Source: Chloroflexota bacterium
GTDB taxonomy: Bacteria > Chloroflexota > Anaerolineae > Caldilineales > Caldilineaceae
Assembly (NCBI GenBank): GCA_003577005.1
Contig: QEUW01000348.1
Span: 1-8,890, forward strand
Length of the DNA stretch: 8,890 nt
Direction of reading: 5' to 3'
The notes under the pieces: model-generated
The model's database searches: none
What the model saw: the letters and a program-made list of their open reading frames with translations, nothing else
Told to the model about the DNA's origin: nothing
Part shown: piece after piece, positions 1 to 6,011 of the stretch
Layout of the letters: each line of letters starts with the position of its first letter
Position numbering within the stretch: the first letter of the stretch is position 1
Translations under genes and position numbers: made by a program

Positions 1-458
1 GCGGTCGAAGCCAGCTTCGACCGTCTCCAGGTCCACCCGAAAACGCTCAACCTCGATCACCTGGGGGAAGTTGTACATACCCTCATCCACCGAATTGGCT
101 GGTGGTTTGGGGATACCCTGAAACGAATCAGCCACCCAGACGGCGCGGTCAATGACCCCGTGTGCGGCCAGGATGCCGCGCATGAGAATCGCCGCGCCGC
201 CACGCCAGGCGCCGCACTCAGCAATGTCGCCCGGCACACCCCGCGCCAGACAATCCTCGATGCAGAATTGGATGTTGTCCAGCCGTTTGCGACTTGACAT
301 GGTGAGGGCATCGCCAAACCAGAAGTGTTCAAACCAGGCCGGTTGCAGTTGTTCCGCCAGCGACGCTGGGCTGATCACCGAGTCCGGCACGTTGCGATTC
401 AATGTGTTCACACGCCTTTCTTCAACTGTTCGATATAGCGTTGCTTTAGCGCATCCAT
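1..458 (-). pseudogene. TylF/macrocin-type O-methyltransferase, copy 1: partial and frameshifted
   Basis: This is the N-terminal part of a class I SAM-dependent O-methyltransferase of the TylF/macrocin family; the C-terminal half lies beyond the left edge. The ATG at 458 follows AGGAG with a 7-nt gap and opens MDALKQRYIEQLKKGV, then hits TGA at 410-408. Its neighbour (600-1361) has almost the same start, MQTLPQRYIEQLKKGV, and continues LNTLNR. Comparing the DNA shows one base missing here near 410-412. In the shifted frame the homology resumes at once (VNTLNRNVPDSV) and stays open to base 1, with WFEHFWFGDALTM, the SAM-binding AECGAWRGG and the ADSFQGIP segment. Only about 15 N-terminal residues lie before the break, so restart at GTG 411 (AAAGG only 3 nt upstream) or another codon could still give a nearly complete enzyme. 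Alternatives are a true pseudogene or a sequencing/assembly error. Family assignment is firm; the acceptor substrate (sugar or other hydroxyl) is unknown. Confidence 0.8.
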
Positions 459-497
459 AGTAGCTCTCCTTTATCAGACGAACGTTGACCTATCTTC

Positions 498-561
498 ACA
501 ATACAGGAAGAACGCAATCTGAACGTCAACCGGCAGCGGCTCGATCATCACGAGATCGTCA
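498..561 (-). promoter_or_regulatory. Heptamer-lattice promoter A (SARP-like) for methyltransferase copy 1
   Basis: Read on the plus strand, the cores are CGCAA (513), CGTCA (524), a degenerate slot (535), CATCA (546) and CGTCA (557), each start exactly 11 bp apart. With flanks the heptamer is ANCGTCA, that is TGACGNT on the coding strand. A -10-like TATTGT lies at 503-498, 9 nt from the nearest core. No -35 is visible at normal spacing: TTGACG at 529-524 would be 20 bp away, and it is itself a repeat unit. The predicted transcript starts near 491, with a leader of about 33 nt. The array occupies the gap between the stop of copy 2 (600) and the start of copy 1. The layout is that of SARP/AfsR activator sites; actual binding is inferred. 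Confidence 0.7.
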
Positions 562-599
562 AGAGGACATTCTATCCGTGAATAGAGGGCTGTGGCCGC

Positions 600-1361
600 T
601 CAGCCACCCTTCCGCCAGTAGGCGCCCTGAAAGTCGATGGGCAGGATCTCGTCGGTGATGCCGTGCGTCTGGCGATAGTCCAACACGGCCTCCTGTTCGC
701 CGCAAAGCTGGTCGAGTCCCCAGTCATCAACGATCACATAGCCGCCTGGCGAGAGTTTGGGATAAAGGTTCTCCAGCGCATCCAGGGTGGAGTCGTAAAA
801 GTCGCAGTCCAACCGGAGTATGGCAAGGCTTTCGAGGGGGGCAGTGGGCAGCGTCTCGCTGAACCAGCCGGGCAGAAACTGCACCTGGTCGTCCAACAGA
901 CCATAGCGCTGGAAGTGGCCCCTGACGGTTTCGAGATCCACACGGAATCGGTCGATCTCGAGCACTTGCGGGTAATTGTACAATCCTTCATCCACCGAAT
1001 TGGCGCGCGGTGTGGGGATGCCCTGAAACGAATCGGCCAGCCACACCGTGCGGTCGGTGACCCCGTGTGCGGCCAGGATCCCACGCAGGATGGTCATGCC
1101 GCCGCGCCAGACGCCGCACTCGACAAAGTCGCCGGGTACGCCACGGGCCAGACAATCCTCGATGCAGAGTTGGAGATGGTCGACGCGTTTGATGGTACAC
1201 ATGGTCAGCGCATCGCCAAACCAGAAGTGCTCGAACCAGGGCGGCTGGAGCAGCACTTCCAACGTGGGTGGGTCGATCACGTCGGCTGGGACGTCACGAT
1301 TGAGTGTGTTCAAGACGCCTTTCTTCAACTGTTCGATATAGCGTTGCGGGAGTGTTTGCAT
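600..1361 (-). CDS. TylF/macrocin-family SAM-dependent O-methyltransferase, copy 2
   Basis: A 253-residue class I SAM-dependent methyltransferase of the TylF/macrocin family, whose known members O-methylate sugar hydroxyls of natural products such as macrolides and aminocoumarins in the cytoplasm. The SAM-binding glycine loop is ECGVWRGG (81-88), followed by WLADSFQGIP (108-116). The divalent-metal site characteristic of the family is visible as LDCDFYDST (Asp185) and VIVDDWG (Asp212, Asp213). Length is normal for the family. The ATG at 1361 is chosen because GGAGG lies 5 nt upstream and the N-terminus matches copy 1; the in-frame ATG at 1427 lies upstream of the predicted transcription start. 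It is a tandem paralogue of the gene at 1-458, with near-identical stretches such as HGV.DR.VW.ADSFQGIP. It has its own lattice promoter (1417-1491), so expression is probably activator-dependent. The true substrate is not evident. Confidence 0.9.
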   Translation of the reverse strand: MQTLPQRYIEQLKKGVLNTLNRDVPADVIDPPTLEVLLQPPWFEHFWFGDALTMCTIKRVDHLQLCIEDCLARGVPGDFVECGVWRGGMTILRGILAAHGVTDRTVWLADSFQGIPTPRANSVDEGLYNYPQVLEIDRFRVDLETVRGHFQRYGLLDDQVQFLPGWFSETLPTAPLESLAILRLDCDFYDSTLDALENLYPKLSPGGYVIVDDWGLDQLCGEQEAVLDYRQTHGITDEILPIDFQGAYWRKGG

Positions 1362-1416
1362 GTGGTCCTCCGTTTGAGTGTAGATAGATGATGAGTGGTC
1401 TAGATTACGCACCCTT

Positions 1417-1491
1417 ACAATACACAATCATCGTCACCCGAACATCAGGAAATAAATCGACTACCGTCACGAGAGCGTCAAGAGCGCGTCA
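1417..1491 (-). promoter_or_regulatory. Heptamer-lattice promoter B (SARP-like) for methyltransferase copy 2
   Basis: This is the clearest of the three arrays. Plus-strand cores start at 1432 (CGTCA), 1443 (CATCA), 1454 (degenerate, AAATC), 1465, 1476 and 1487 (all CGTCA), at exact 11-bp steps. On the coding strand this is TGACGNT repeated with 4-bp spacers. A -10-like TATTGT lies at 1422-1417, again 9 nt from the nearest core, and there is no consensus -35. The predicted start is near 1410, giving a leader of about 50 nt before the ATG at 1361. The array begins only about 24 nt from the stop of the ParB-like gene, so it fills the intergenic gap. Confidence 0.75.
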
Positions 1492-1514
1492 GGATCGCGG
1501 TCGATGATGTTCGA

Positions 1515-2150
1515 CTAGCCTCCCTGCACCGCCGGTCGGTTGGGGACCGGGTTGGCCAGTGCGGGCAACTTCTGGATGGCGCTCACCAGTTGTCTACTGG
1601 TCTGCTTTATCAAAGCTAGCAGCGTTGGCAGTGGGCGGTGCTGTGTCGGGCTTGCGGGCTGAGCGGATATGGGTGTGCTGGCGTGACGTTCACGACAGTG
1701 CCAGACCGTCACCTCGGCCTCGATCTCTTTTTGCCCCAGCCAGCGAGCCACCGAGATGCGATGATGCCCATCGCGCACAAAGTAGAGGTCGTTGACCTGG
1801 ATCAACTCCACCAACGGCAACGGAACATCGGCATCGCGAGCGCAGAAGATGCTGATCCACCGCTCGTCGCTCAGGCGCTTGAGCGGGCGGAATGAGCTAT
1901 CAAAGTCGTCACAACGCCCCTCGCTGCCCCGGACCCGGTCGATGGGGACCAGGCGCACACCGGCGTGACTACGGGTCTGCGGCCCATTCAATTGGGCAAT
2001 CTCATGTAGAGTTTGTAAGGCTTCCTGGCGCCGTATGAGCTTACGCCATAGTTGACCCTGCCAGGCCTGTTGGTGGAAGCGGTCAAAACAAATGCGGGCG
2101 TGGTGGCGGACATTCATAGAGGGTTCGTGAGAGGTTATCGCTGTAAACAT
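1515..2150 (-). CDS. ParB/Srx-fold nuclease-like protein
   Basis: A 211-residue protein with one recognisable domain. Residues 65-150 carry the ParB/sulfiredoxin-like signature: VPIDRVRGSEGR, then PLVELIQVNDLYFVRDGHHRISVA and an EIEAEV strand. The DGHHR box (127-131) corresponds to the nucleotide/phosphate-binding GxHR box of ParB-like domains. The N-terminus is basic and probably helical (HHARICFDRFHQQAW...LIRRQEALQTL), and the tail after about 155 is Pro/Ala-rich with one amphipathic stretch. I see no ParB helix-turn-helix and no parA partner, so plasmid or chromosome partitioning is unlikely. Similar short proteins occur in Chloroflexota and have no established function that I know of. The start at 2150 is preferred over the adjacent ATG at 2153 because AGGAGG then lies 5 nt away instead of 2. 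It is controlled by lattice promoter C, so probably co-regulated with the two methyltransferases. Confidence 0.75.
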   Translation of the reverse strand: MFTAITSHEPSMNVRHHARICFDRFHQQAWQGQLWRKLIRRQEALQTLHEIAQLNGPQTRSHAGVRLVPIDRVRGSEGRCDDFDSSFRPLKRLSDERWISIFCARDADVPLPLVELIQVNDLYFVRDGHHRISVARWLGQKEIEAEVTVWHCRERHASTPISAQPASPTQHRPLPTLLALIKQTSRQLVSAIQKLPALANPVPNRPAVQGG

Positions 2151-2197
2151 CATCTCCTCCTTGCTGTTTCGTTACCTATACCTGGTTTGTCGGTCTC

Positions 2198-2218
2198 ACC
2201 CGGCTTGTACAACCGGGT
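2198..2218. promoter_or_regulatory. Near-perfect palindrome at the predicted transcription start of the ParB-like gene
   Basis: Arms ACCCGG (2198-2203) and CCGGGT (2213-2218) enclose TTGTACAA, itself a palindrome, with a single extra C at 2204. Given the -10 at 2232-2227, transcription should start near 2220, so the element would form the first bases of the mRNA. It could be a repressor operator or a 5'-end stabilising hairpin. Nothing similar was seen in the leaders of the two methyltransferase genes. Confidence 0.45.
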
Positions 2219-2226
2219 CTGCTCGC

Positions 2227-2301
2227 AGCATACAGGCACACCGTCACCACAACGTCAGACGGCAGCGGCAAAAGTGTCAAGGGATCATAAGAAGATCGTC
2301 A
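2227..2301 (-). promoter_or_regulatory. Heptamer-lattice promoter C (SARP-like) for the ParB-like gene
   Basis: Plus-strand cores start at 2242 (CGTCA), 2253 (CGTCA), 2264 (degenerate, AGCGG), 2275 (TGTCA), 2286 (CATAA) and 2297 (CGTCA), all 11 bp apart. The -10-like TATGCT (2232-2227) is 9 nt from the first core, exactly as in A and B. The degenerate slot shares the 9-mer GGCAGCGGC with array A at the same lattice position (2261-2269 and 532-540). Aligned this way, A looks like C with one 11-bp unit deleted. Leader length to the ATG at 2150 is about 70 nt and includes the palindrome at 2198-2218. Confidence 0.7.
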
Positions 2302-2323
2302 GCGTTGGCCGGCCTGTGTGCGA

Positions 2324-2341
2324 TGACGATTTCGTGACGGT
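2324..2341 (+). promoter_or_regulatory. Two heptamers in the opposite orientation, facing the regulator gene
   Basis: TGACGAT (2324-2330) and TGACGGT (2335-2341) both match the TGACGNT heptamer of the three minus-strand arrays and are again 11 bp apart, but lie on the plus strand. They sit 22 nt beyond the outer end of array C and point toward the BTAD regulator. No -10-like hexamer is found at the expected distance (2349-2354 is GGTGGC). They may therefore be a regulator-binding site without a promoter, or a decayed promoter. Autoregulation of the downstream gene is possible but not shown. Confidence 0.4.
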
Positions 2342-2450
2342 TTGGATGGGTGGCAACAGCGGATCACGACAGCCACTGCTCAATGTTTCGCTGCGATAGA
2401 GCGCAGATGCGGCGGATTGGCAGACCCTACGCAATGAGGGTCGAGACCCG

Positions 2451-2515
2451 CGGATGTATAGAAAGACGCGGATTGTCTTTGCTCAAGGGCAAATCCGCGT
2501 CTTTCTGTACATCCG
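2451..2515. repeat. Long hairpin repeat (24-bp arms), MITE- or REP-like
   Basis: The left arm 2451-2474 (beginning CGGATGTATAGAAAGACGCG) pairs with 2492-2515 over 24 bp with one mismatch, which would be a G-U wobble in RNA. The 17-nt loop holds a small inner TTTGC/GCAAA inversion. No T-run directly follows the right arm; a T-rich stretch starts 13 nt later at 2529, so it is a poor intrinsic terminator. It lies in the otherwise gene-free stretch 2342-2563, which also has minor GACCCT/AGGGTC inversions (2423-2442) and nothing else I can identify. Palindromes of this type, rich in ATCCGCGT/ATCCGTG, are typical dispersed intergenic repeats. Its position upstream of the regulator promoter could insulate the divergent units. 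Confidence 0.7.
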
Positions 2516-2563
2516 TGATTCTTGCGCATTTTTAATAAGCCCTACCTCAATTTCCTAAATCCA

Positions 2564-2591
2564 TTGACAACGCCCGACTTCGTTGTATAAT
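2564..2591 (+). promoter_or_regulatory. Consensus sigma-70 promoter of the BTAD regulator
   Basis: TTGACA (2564-2569) and TATAAT (2586-2591) are both perfect consensus hexamers separated by 16 bp. Transcription is predicted to begin near 2598, leaving a leader of under 40 nt before the ATG at 2635. This suggests constitutive, fairly strong transcription of the regulator, in contrast to the activator-type promoters of the neighbouring minus-strand genes. Confidence 0.75.
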
Positions 2592-2634
2592 TGATTGCGA
2601 AGCCCACTGCAATTTGGCAATCGTGGAGACCCCC

Positions 2635-5600
2635 ATGCCCCACCTGGCGATTTCGTGCATCGGCCCCTTCCAGGCGGCACTTGATGGCGAACCTCTCACT
2701 CGCTTTCACTCGGTGAAGGGGCAATGCCTGCTCGCCTATCTAGCTCTGGAAGCGGATGAACTGGGGCCGCGAGCACACCCCCGTGAGAAGCTAGCAATGC
2801 TGCTCTGGCCACTCGACAACGAAACCTCGGCGCGCGCCAGCCTGCGGCAGACACTCTACGAGCTGCGCAAACAATTGGGCGACAGCGACACCTCCCCCAC
2901 ACCATTTCTCCTCGTCACCCGGCAAACTGTGCAGTTCAACCCGGCCAGCGATCACACACTCGACGCGGCTGATTTTCTGGCGGCAATTCGGGATGGCAAG
3001 CTGGAGGGGGCGGCTGCACTCTATCGCGGCGAACTGCTCGCCGGCCTCTCCTGCGAGAGCGAACCCTTCGAGGAGTGGCTGCGCCAGAGCCGCGGCCGCT
3101 TCCACAACCTAGCCGTCGATGCCTGTTTCAAACTGACCGACCGGGCGCTCCGCCAGGGTGATCTCGCCCAGGCGCGCACCTACGCTCAACACCAACTCAC
3201 CCTCGAACCCTGGCGCGAGGAAGCCCACCGCCAGTTGATGACGGCGCTTGCGCTCAGCGGCGAACGCAGTGCGGCGCTGGCCCAATACGAAACGTGCCGC
3301 CGCATCCTGGCCGACGAACTGGGCGTCGAGCCGGACGAGGAGACGACGGCGCTCTTTGAGCAGATCAAGGCGGGTAAGCTGCGTGGAGAGCGAAGCGCCC
3401 CTCTTCCAACCTCCCCAGGCTTCGGCGTGAGCTCAGCCGAACGCTTGGGGGAGGAGCCACCGGCTCGTCTGGCAAGCCAGCAAACGGTGCGCCACAATCT
3501 GCCGCCGCAACCCACACCCTTCATCGGTCGCCAGAACGACCTGGCCCAGATCAGTGGCCGCCTCGCCGACCCCGCCTGCCGGCTGCTCACCATCGTCGGC
3601 CCTGGCGGCATGGGCAAGACCCGCCTGGCGATACAAGCAGCGCAGGCGATTTTAGATTTTAGATTTGGGATTTTGGATGCAGCCGCCACGCCTAGCGACA
3701 CGCCAAAATCCGGGGCGCCCGCTGGGCCCCAAACTCCAAAATTCGAGGGGGGTGTTTACTTTGTTGCCCTGGCCGGCGTGGCATCAGCCGATCATCTGGT
3801 GTCCACGATTGCGGCCGCGCTCGACTTTACCTTCTATGGCAGCGCCGACCCGAAGACACAGTTGCTCGACCATTTGCGCTCCAGGTCAATGCTGCTCGTG
3901 TTGGACAACTTCGAGCATTTGCTAGATGGGGCAGAGTTGGTCTCGGAAATCCTCGGCGCTTCGCCAGCCAGCAAAGTGCTGGCTACTTCGCGCGAGCCGC
4001 TCAACCTGCGCGAGGAATGGCTGCATCCGCTGGCGGGGATGAGTTTTCCACTGGAAGAGACGAGTACTGACCCCTTGGAAAGCTATTCCGCAGTGCAATT
4101 CTTTGTGCAATGCGCACGACAGATGCAACCTGGCTTTGACCTGGCCGCCGACGCAACCGAAGTGGTGCGTATCTGCCGTCTGGTGGAAGGGATGCCGTTG
4201 GGCATTGAACTGGCGACGACCTGGCTCAAACTCTTTCCCTGTGCGCAAATTGCGCGCGAGGTTGAACAGAGTCTCGATTTTCTTGCCACATCGCTACGCA
4301 ATATCCCTGCCCGGCATCGCAATATACGCGCTGTCTTTGAACATTCGTGGCAATTACTCTCTGAAGCCGAACAGAACGTCTTGCAGCGGCTGGCGCTCTT
4401 CCACGGCGGCTTTGACCACACCGCCGCCCAACACGTAGCCGGCGCCACGTTCCCGTTCCTCGTGGCCCTAGCCGAAAAGTCTTTGATCCAGGTTGCGCCG
4501 GGCGAGCGCTATCAGATCCACGAACTCCTGCGCCAGTTTGCCGAGGAAAAGCTGGCCGAACAGCCGCAAGCGCAGGTCCAGGTGCAGGACCGTCACTCCA
4601 CCTACTTCCTCACCTTCCTCAACCGACAAGAAGCACGCCTGAAGGGGAGCGAGCAGGCGGCGGCCTTGCTGGCGATAGAAGCAGACATTGAGAACATTCG
4701 CCGGGCCTGGCAGTGGGCCGTCACCCACCAAAAAATCGAGGAGATCGACCGTGCGCTTGAGAGTCTCTACGTCTTCTATTTGATCAAGTGTTGGTTCAAA
4801 GAGGGGATGATGGCGTTTGAGCAGGCAGCTACAGCCCTGGCGATGGACGAACCCGCCGGTAAGCAAGGCGTGCTTTGGGGCAAGCTACTGGCGCGCCAAG
4901 CATCCCTGTGGAGTTGGTTGGGTTCACACGTAGGAGCATCCAGCAGTCGCGCCAGCATTGAACTGCTCAATCACCAAAGTCTTACCATTTTGAACCAGCT
5001 CGGCGCAAGGGAAGAAACCGGGCTGGCGCTCAGCGGCATAGGCGGGCAATTAAGTAGGGTGGGGCGTTTTGACCAGGTGCTGCAAATGTTCGAACAGTCC
5101 CTGGCTGTCTTTACCGAGCAAAGCGATCACTGGGGTATGAGCCGTGCGCTCCACGACTTGGGCTTTACCTGTTATGCCGCAGGAAGGTACGAGGCTGCCT
5201 TCGACTATTTCCAGCGCGGTATTACTATCTGCCATGAAAGCGGCAATCTCAAAACACTGGGCGATCTGCTGAATATGGTCGGGGAAGTTCACAAGGTGCT
5301 GGGTGCGTACGACGCGGGCCGCCAGGCTACGCAAAAAGCCCTGGCGGCCCGCACCATGATCGGTGAGAAACGGGGCATTGCCTGGTCGCTCCAGCTCCTG
5401 GGCGAACTGGCCTGGCTCACCGGCGACAATGAGACGGCAGAACAGCGCTTGCTGGAGAGCCTGGCCCTCTTTCGCGAGATCGAGGTAACGACCGCAGCCG
5501 CGGCGGCGAACATTCTGGGTGAGGTTGCCGCCGGTCGTGGCGACTATGCCCAGGCCAAAGCATACTTCCACATGTCAATAACGCCATACCTGCAGTCAGA

Positions 5601-5886
5601 CGCCCTCCACAGCAACTGGCTTCCGTTTGTCGGGCTGGCGGGGCTGGCCGCTCTGCTGATCAAGGAAAGCCAGCCCGCACCGGCTGCAGAATTGCTCTAC
5701 CACGTGCTCTACCATCCGGCCGCCATGCACGAGACCAAAGAACGAGCGCAACGCCTGTTGGCCGATCTAGCCACAACACTCCCGCCGCAGGTGATGGCTG
5801 CCGCCCAAGTGCGGGCCGAGACACAAGATCTGTCCGCAACCGTCGCCGCTTTGCTGGCCGAAACTGGTGAACCCACTGCTCCGTGA
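2635..5886 (+). CDS. AfsR/SARP-like transcriptional regulator (wHTH-BTAD-NB-ARC-TPR)
   Basis: A 1083-residue cytoplasmic transcription factor. Residues 1-105 form an OmpR-type winged helix (HPREKLAMLLWP, ARASLRQTLYELRKQLG). Residues about 107-245 form the bacterial transcriptional activation domain (AALYRGELLAG through RRILADELGVEP). The NB-ARC/STAND ATPase follows from about 295, with Walker A GPGGMGKT (322-329), Walker B MLLVLDN (419-425), TSREPL (451-456), the EGMPLGIELATTWL motif and a further winged-helix region ending IHELLRQFAEEKL. The remainder consists of TPR-like helical repeats. The family works as a nucleotide-dependent switch whose TPR tail senses a partner; the ligand is unknown. 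ATG 2635 is preferred over the upstream in-frame TTG 2614 because GGAG lies 6 nt before it and the wHTH begins at once. Two in-frame palindromic repeats interrupt it (3401-3460, 3649-3744). It is divergent from three genes with SARP-type heptamer promoters and is the prime candidate to control them. Confidence 0.92.
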   Translation: MPHLAISCIGPFQAALDGEPLTRFHSVKGQCLLAYLALEADELGPRAHPREKLAMLLWPLDNETSARASLRQTLYELRKQLGDSDTSPTPFLLVTRQTVQFNPASDHTLDAADFLAAIRDGKLEGAAALYRGELLAGLSCESEPFEEWLRQSRGRFHNLAVDACFKLTDRALRQGDLAQARTYAQHQLTLEPWREEAHRQLMTALALSGERSAALAQYETCRRILADELGVEPDEETTALFEQIKAGKLRGERSAPLPTSPGFGVSSAERLGEEPPARLASQQTVRHNLPPQPTPFIGRQNDLAQISGRLADPACRLLTIVGPGGMGKTRLAIQAAQAILDFRFGILDAAATPSDTPKSGAPAGPQTPKFEGGVYFVALAGVASADHLVSTIAAALDFTFYGSADPKTQLLDHLRSRSMLLVLDNFEHLLDGAELVSEILGASPASKVLATSREPLNLREEWLHPLAGMSFPLEETSTDPLESYSAVQFFVQCARQMQPGFDLAADATEVVRICRLVEGMPLGIELATTWLKLFPCAQIAREVEQSLDFLATSLRNIPARHRNIRAVFEHSWQLLSEAEQNVLQRLALFHGGFDHTAAQHVAGATFPFLVALAEKSLIQVAPGERYQIHELLRQFAEEKLAEQPQAQVQVQDRHSTYFLTFLNRQEARLKGSEQAAALLAIEADIENIRRAWQWAVTHQKIEEIDRALESLYVFYLIKCWFKEGMMAFEQAATALAMDEPAGKQGVLWGKLLARQASLWSWLGSHVGASSSRASIELLNHQSLTILNQLGAREETGLALSGIGGQLSRVGRFDQVLQMFEQSLAVFTEQSDHWGMSRALHDLGFTCYAAGRYEAAFDYFQRGITICHESGNLKTLGDLLNMVGEVHKVLGAYDAGRQATQKALAARTMIGEKRGIAWSLQLLGELAWLTGDNETAEQRLLESLALFREIEVTTAAAAANILGEVAAGRGDYAQAKAYFHMSITPYLQSDALHSNWLPFVGLAGLAALLIKESQPAPAAELLYHVLYHPAAMHETKERAQRLLADLATTLPPQVMAAAQVRAETQDLSATVAALLAETGEPTAP
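3401..3460. repeat. Palindromic element in frame within the BTAD/NB-ARC linker
   Basis: CTCCCC (3411-3416) and GGGGAG (3448-3453) bracket TTCGGC (3421-3426) and GCCGAA (3435-3440). Between them is a central TGAGCTCA that is itself a palindrome. The arms are imperfect (a 1-2 base offset). It encodes about 20 residues (PLPTSPGFGVSSAERLGEEP) that look like linker rather than domain. Sequences of the form CCTCTCCAACCTCCCC...GGGGGAGG are common dispersed palindromes in bacterial genomes, so this is probably an inserted repeat that kept the frame. Confidence 0.5.
3649..3744. repeat. Palindromic 7-mer repeat inserted in frame after Walker A
   Basis: The left arm is four tandem heptamers, ATTTTAG, ATTTTAG, ATTTGGG, ATTTTGG (3649-3676). 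The right part carries the inverse heptamers CCAAAAT (3703-3709) and CCAAACT-CCAAAAT (3729-3742). GGATTTTGG (3668-3676) and CCAAAATCC (3703-3711) pair perfectly. The element translates as roughly residues 340-369 of the regulator (DFRFGILDAAATPSD...), Ala/Pro-rich and unlike NB-ARC sequence. It falls between the Walker A helix and the next strand (GGVYFVALAGV), which are normally separated by only a few residues. Confidence 0.65.
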
Positions 5887-6011
5887 CCAACCAGCCTTCC
5901 CCTCACTTGCTTTGTGTGATCACACCGATCCCTCACCCTCGACATGGCCGATTTTTTGACCTACATCAAGAACTCGGCCTAGTCCGATTTCACTACACTA
6001 GGAGCCACACG

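Noticed and set aside
663..1391. Long open frame on the plus strand opposite methyltransferase copy 2
   Set aside because: It is a shadow of a clear family gene, with no recognisable motif and no ribosome-binding site.
1362..1427. Upstream in-frame ATG (1427) for methyltransferase copy 2
   Set aside because: It lies upstream of the predicted transcription start (about 1410), has no ribosome-binding site, and the added residues have no counterpart in copy 1.
1515..2150. Chromosome or plasmid partitioning system based on the ParB-like domain
   Set aside because: No ParA-type ATPase, no helix-turn-helix and no parS-like site are seen in the window.
513..2301. Regularly spaced short repeats as a CRISPR-like or tandem-repeat array
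   Set aside because: The unit is only 7 bp with 4-bp spacers, occurs in three short groups each ending at a -10 box, and has no long repeats or unique spacers of CRISPR size.
2614..2634. TTG at 2614 as start of the regulator
   Set aside because: The ATG at 2635 has a well-placed GGAG and the wHTH domain starts right after it.
5883..6011. GTG at 5883, overlapping the regulator stop, as a translationally coupled start of the glycoside hydrolase
   Set aside because: The 43 extra residues do not resemble the family, while ATG 6012 has AGGAG 7 nt upstream and the expected N-terminus.
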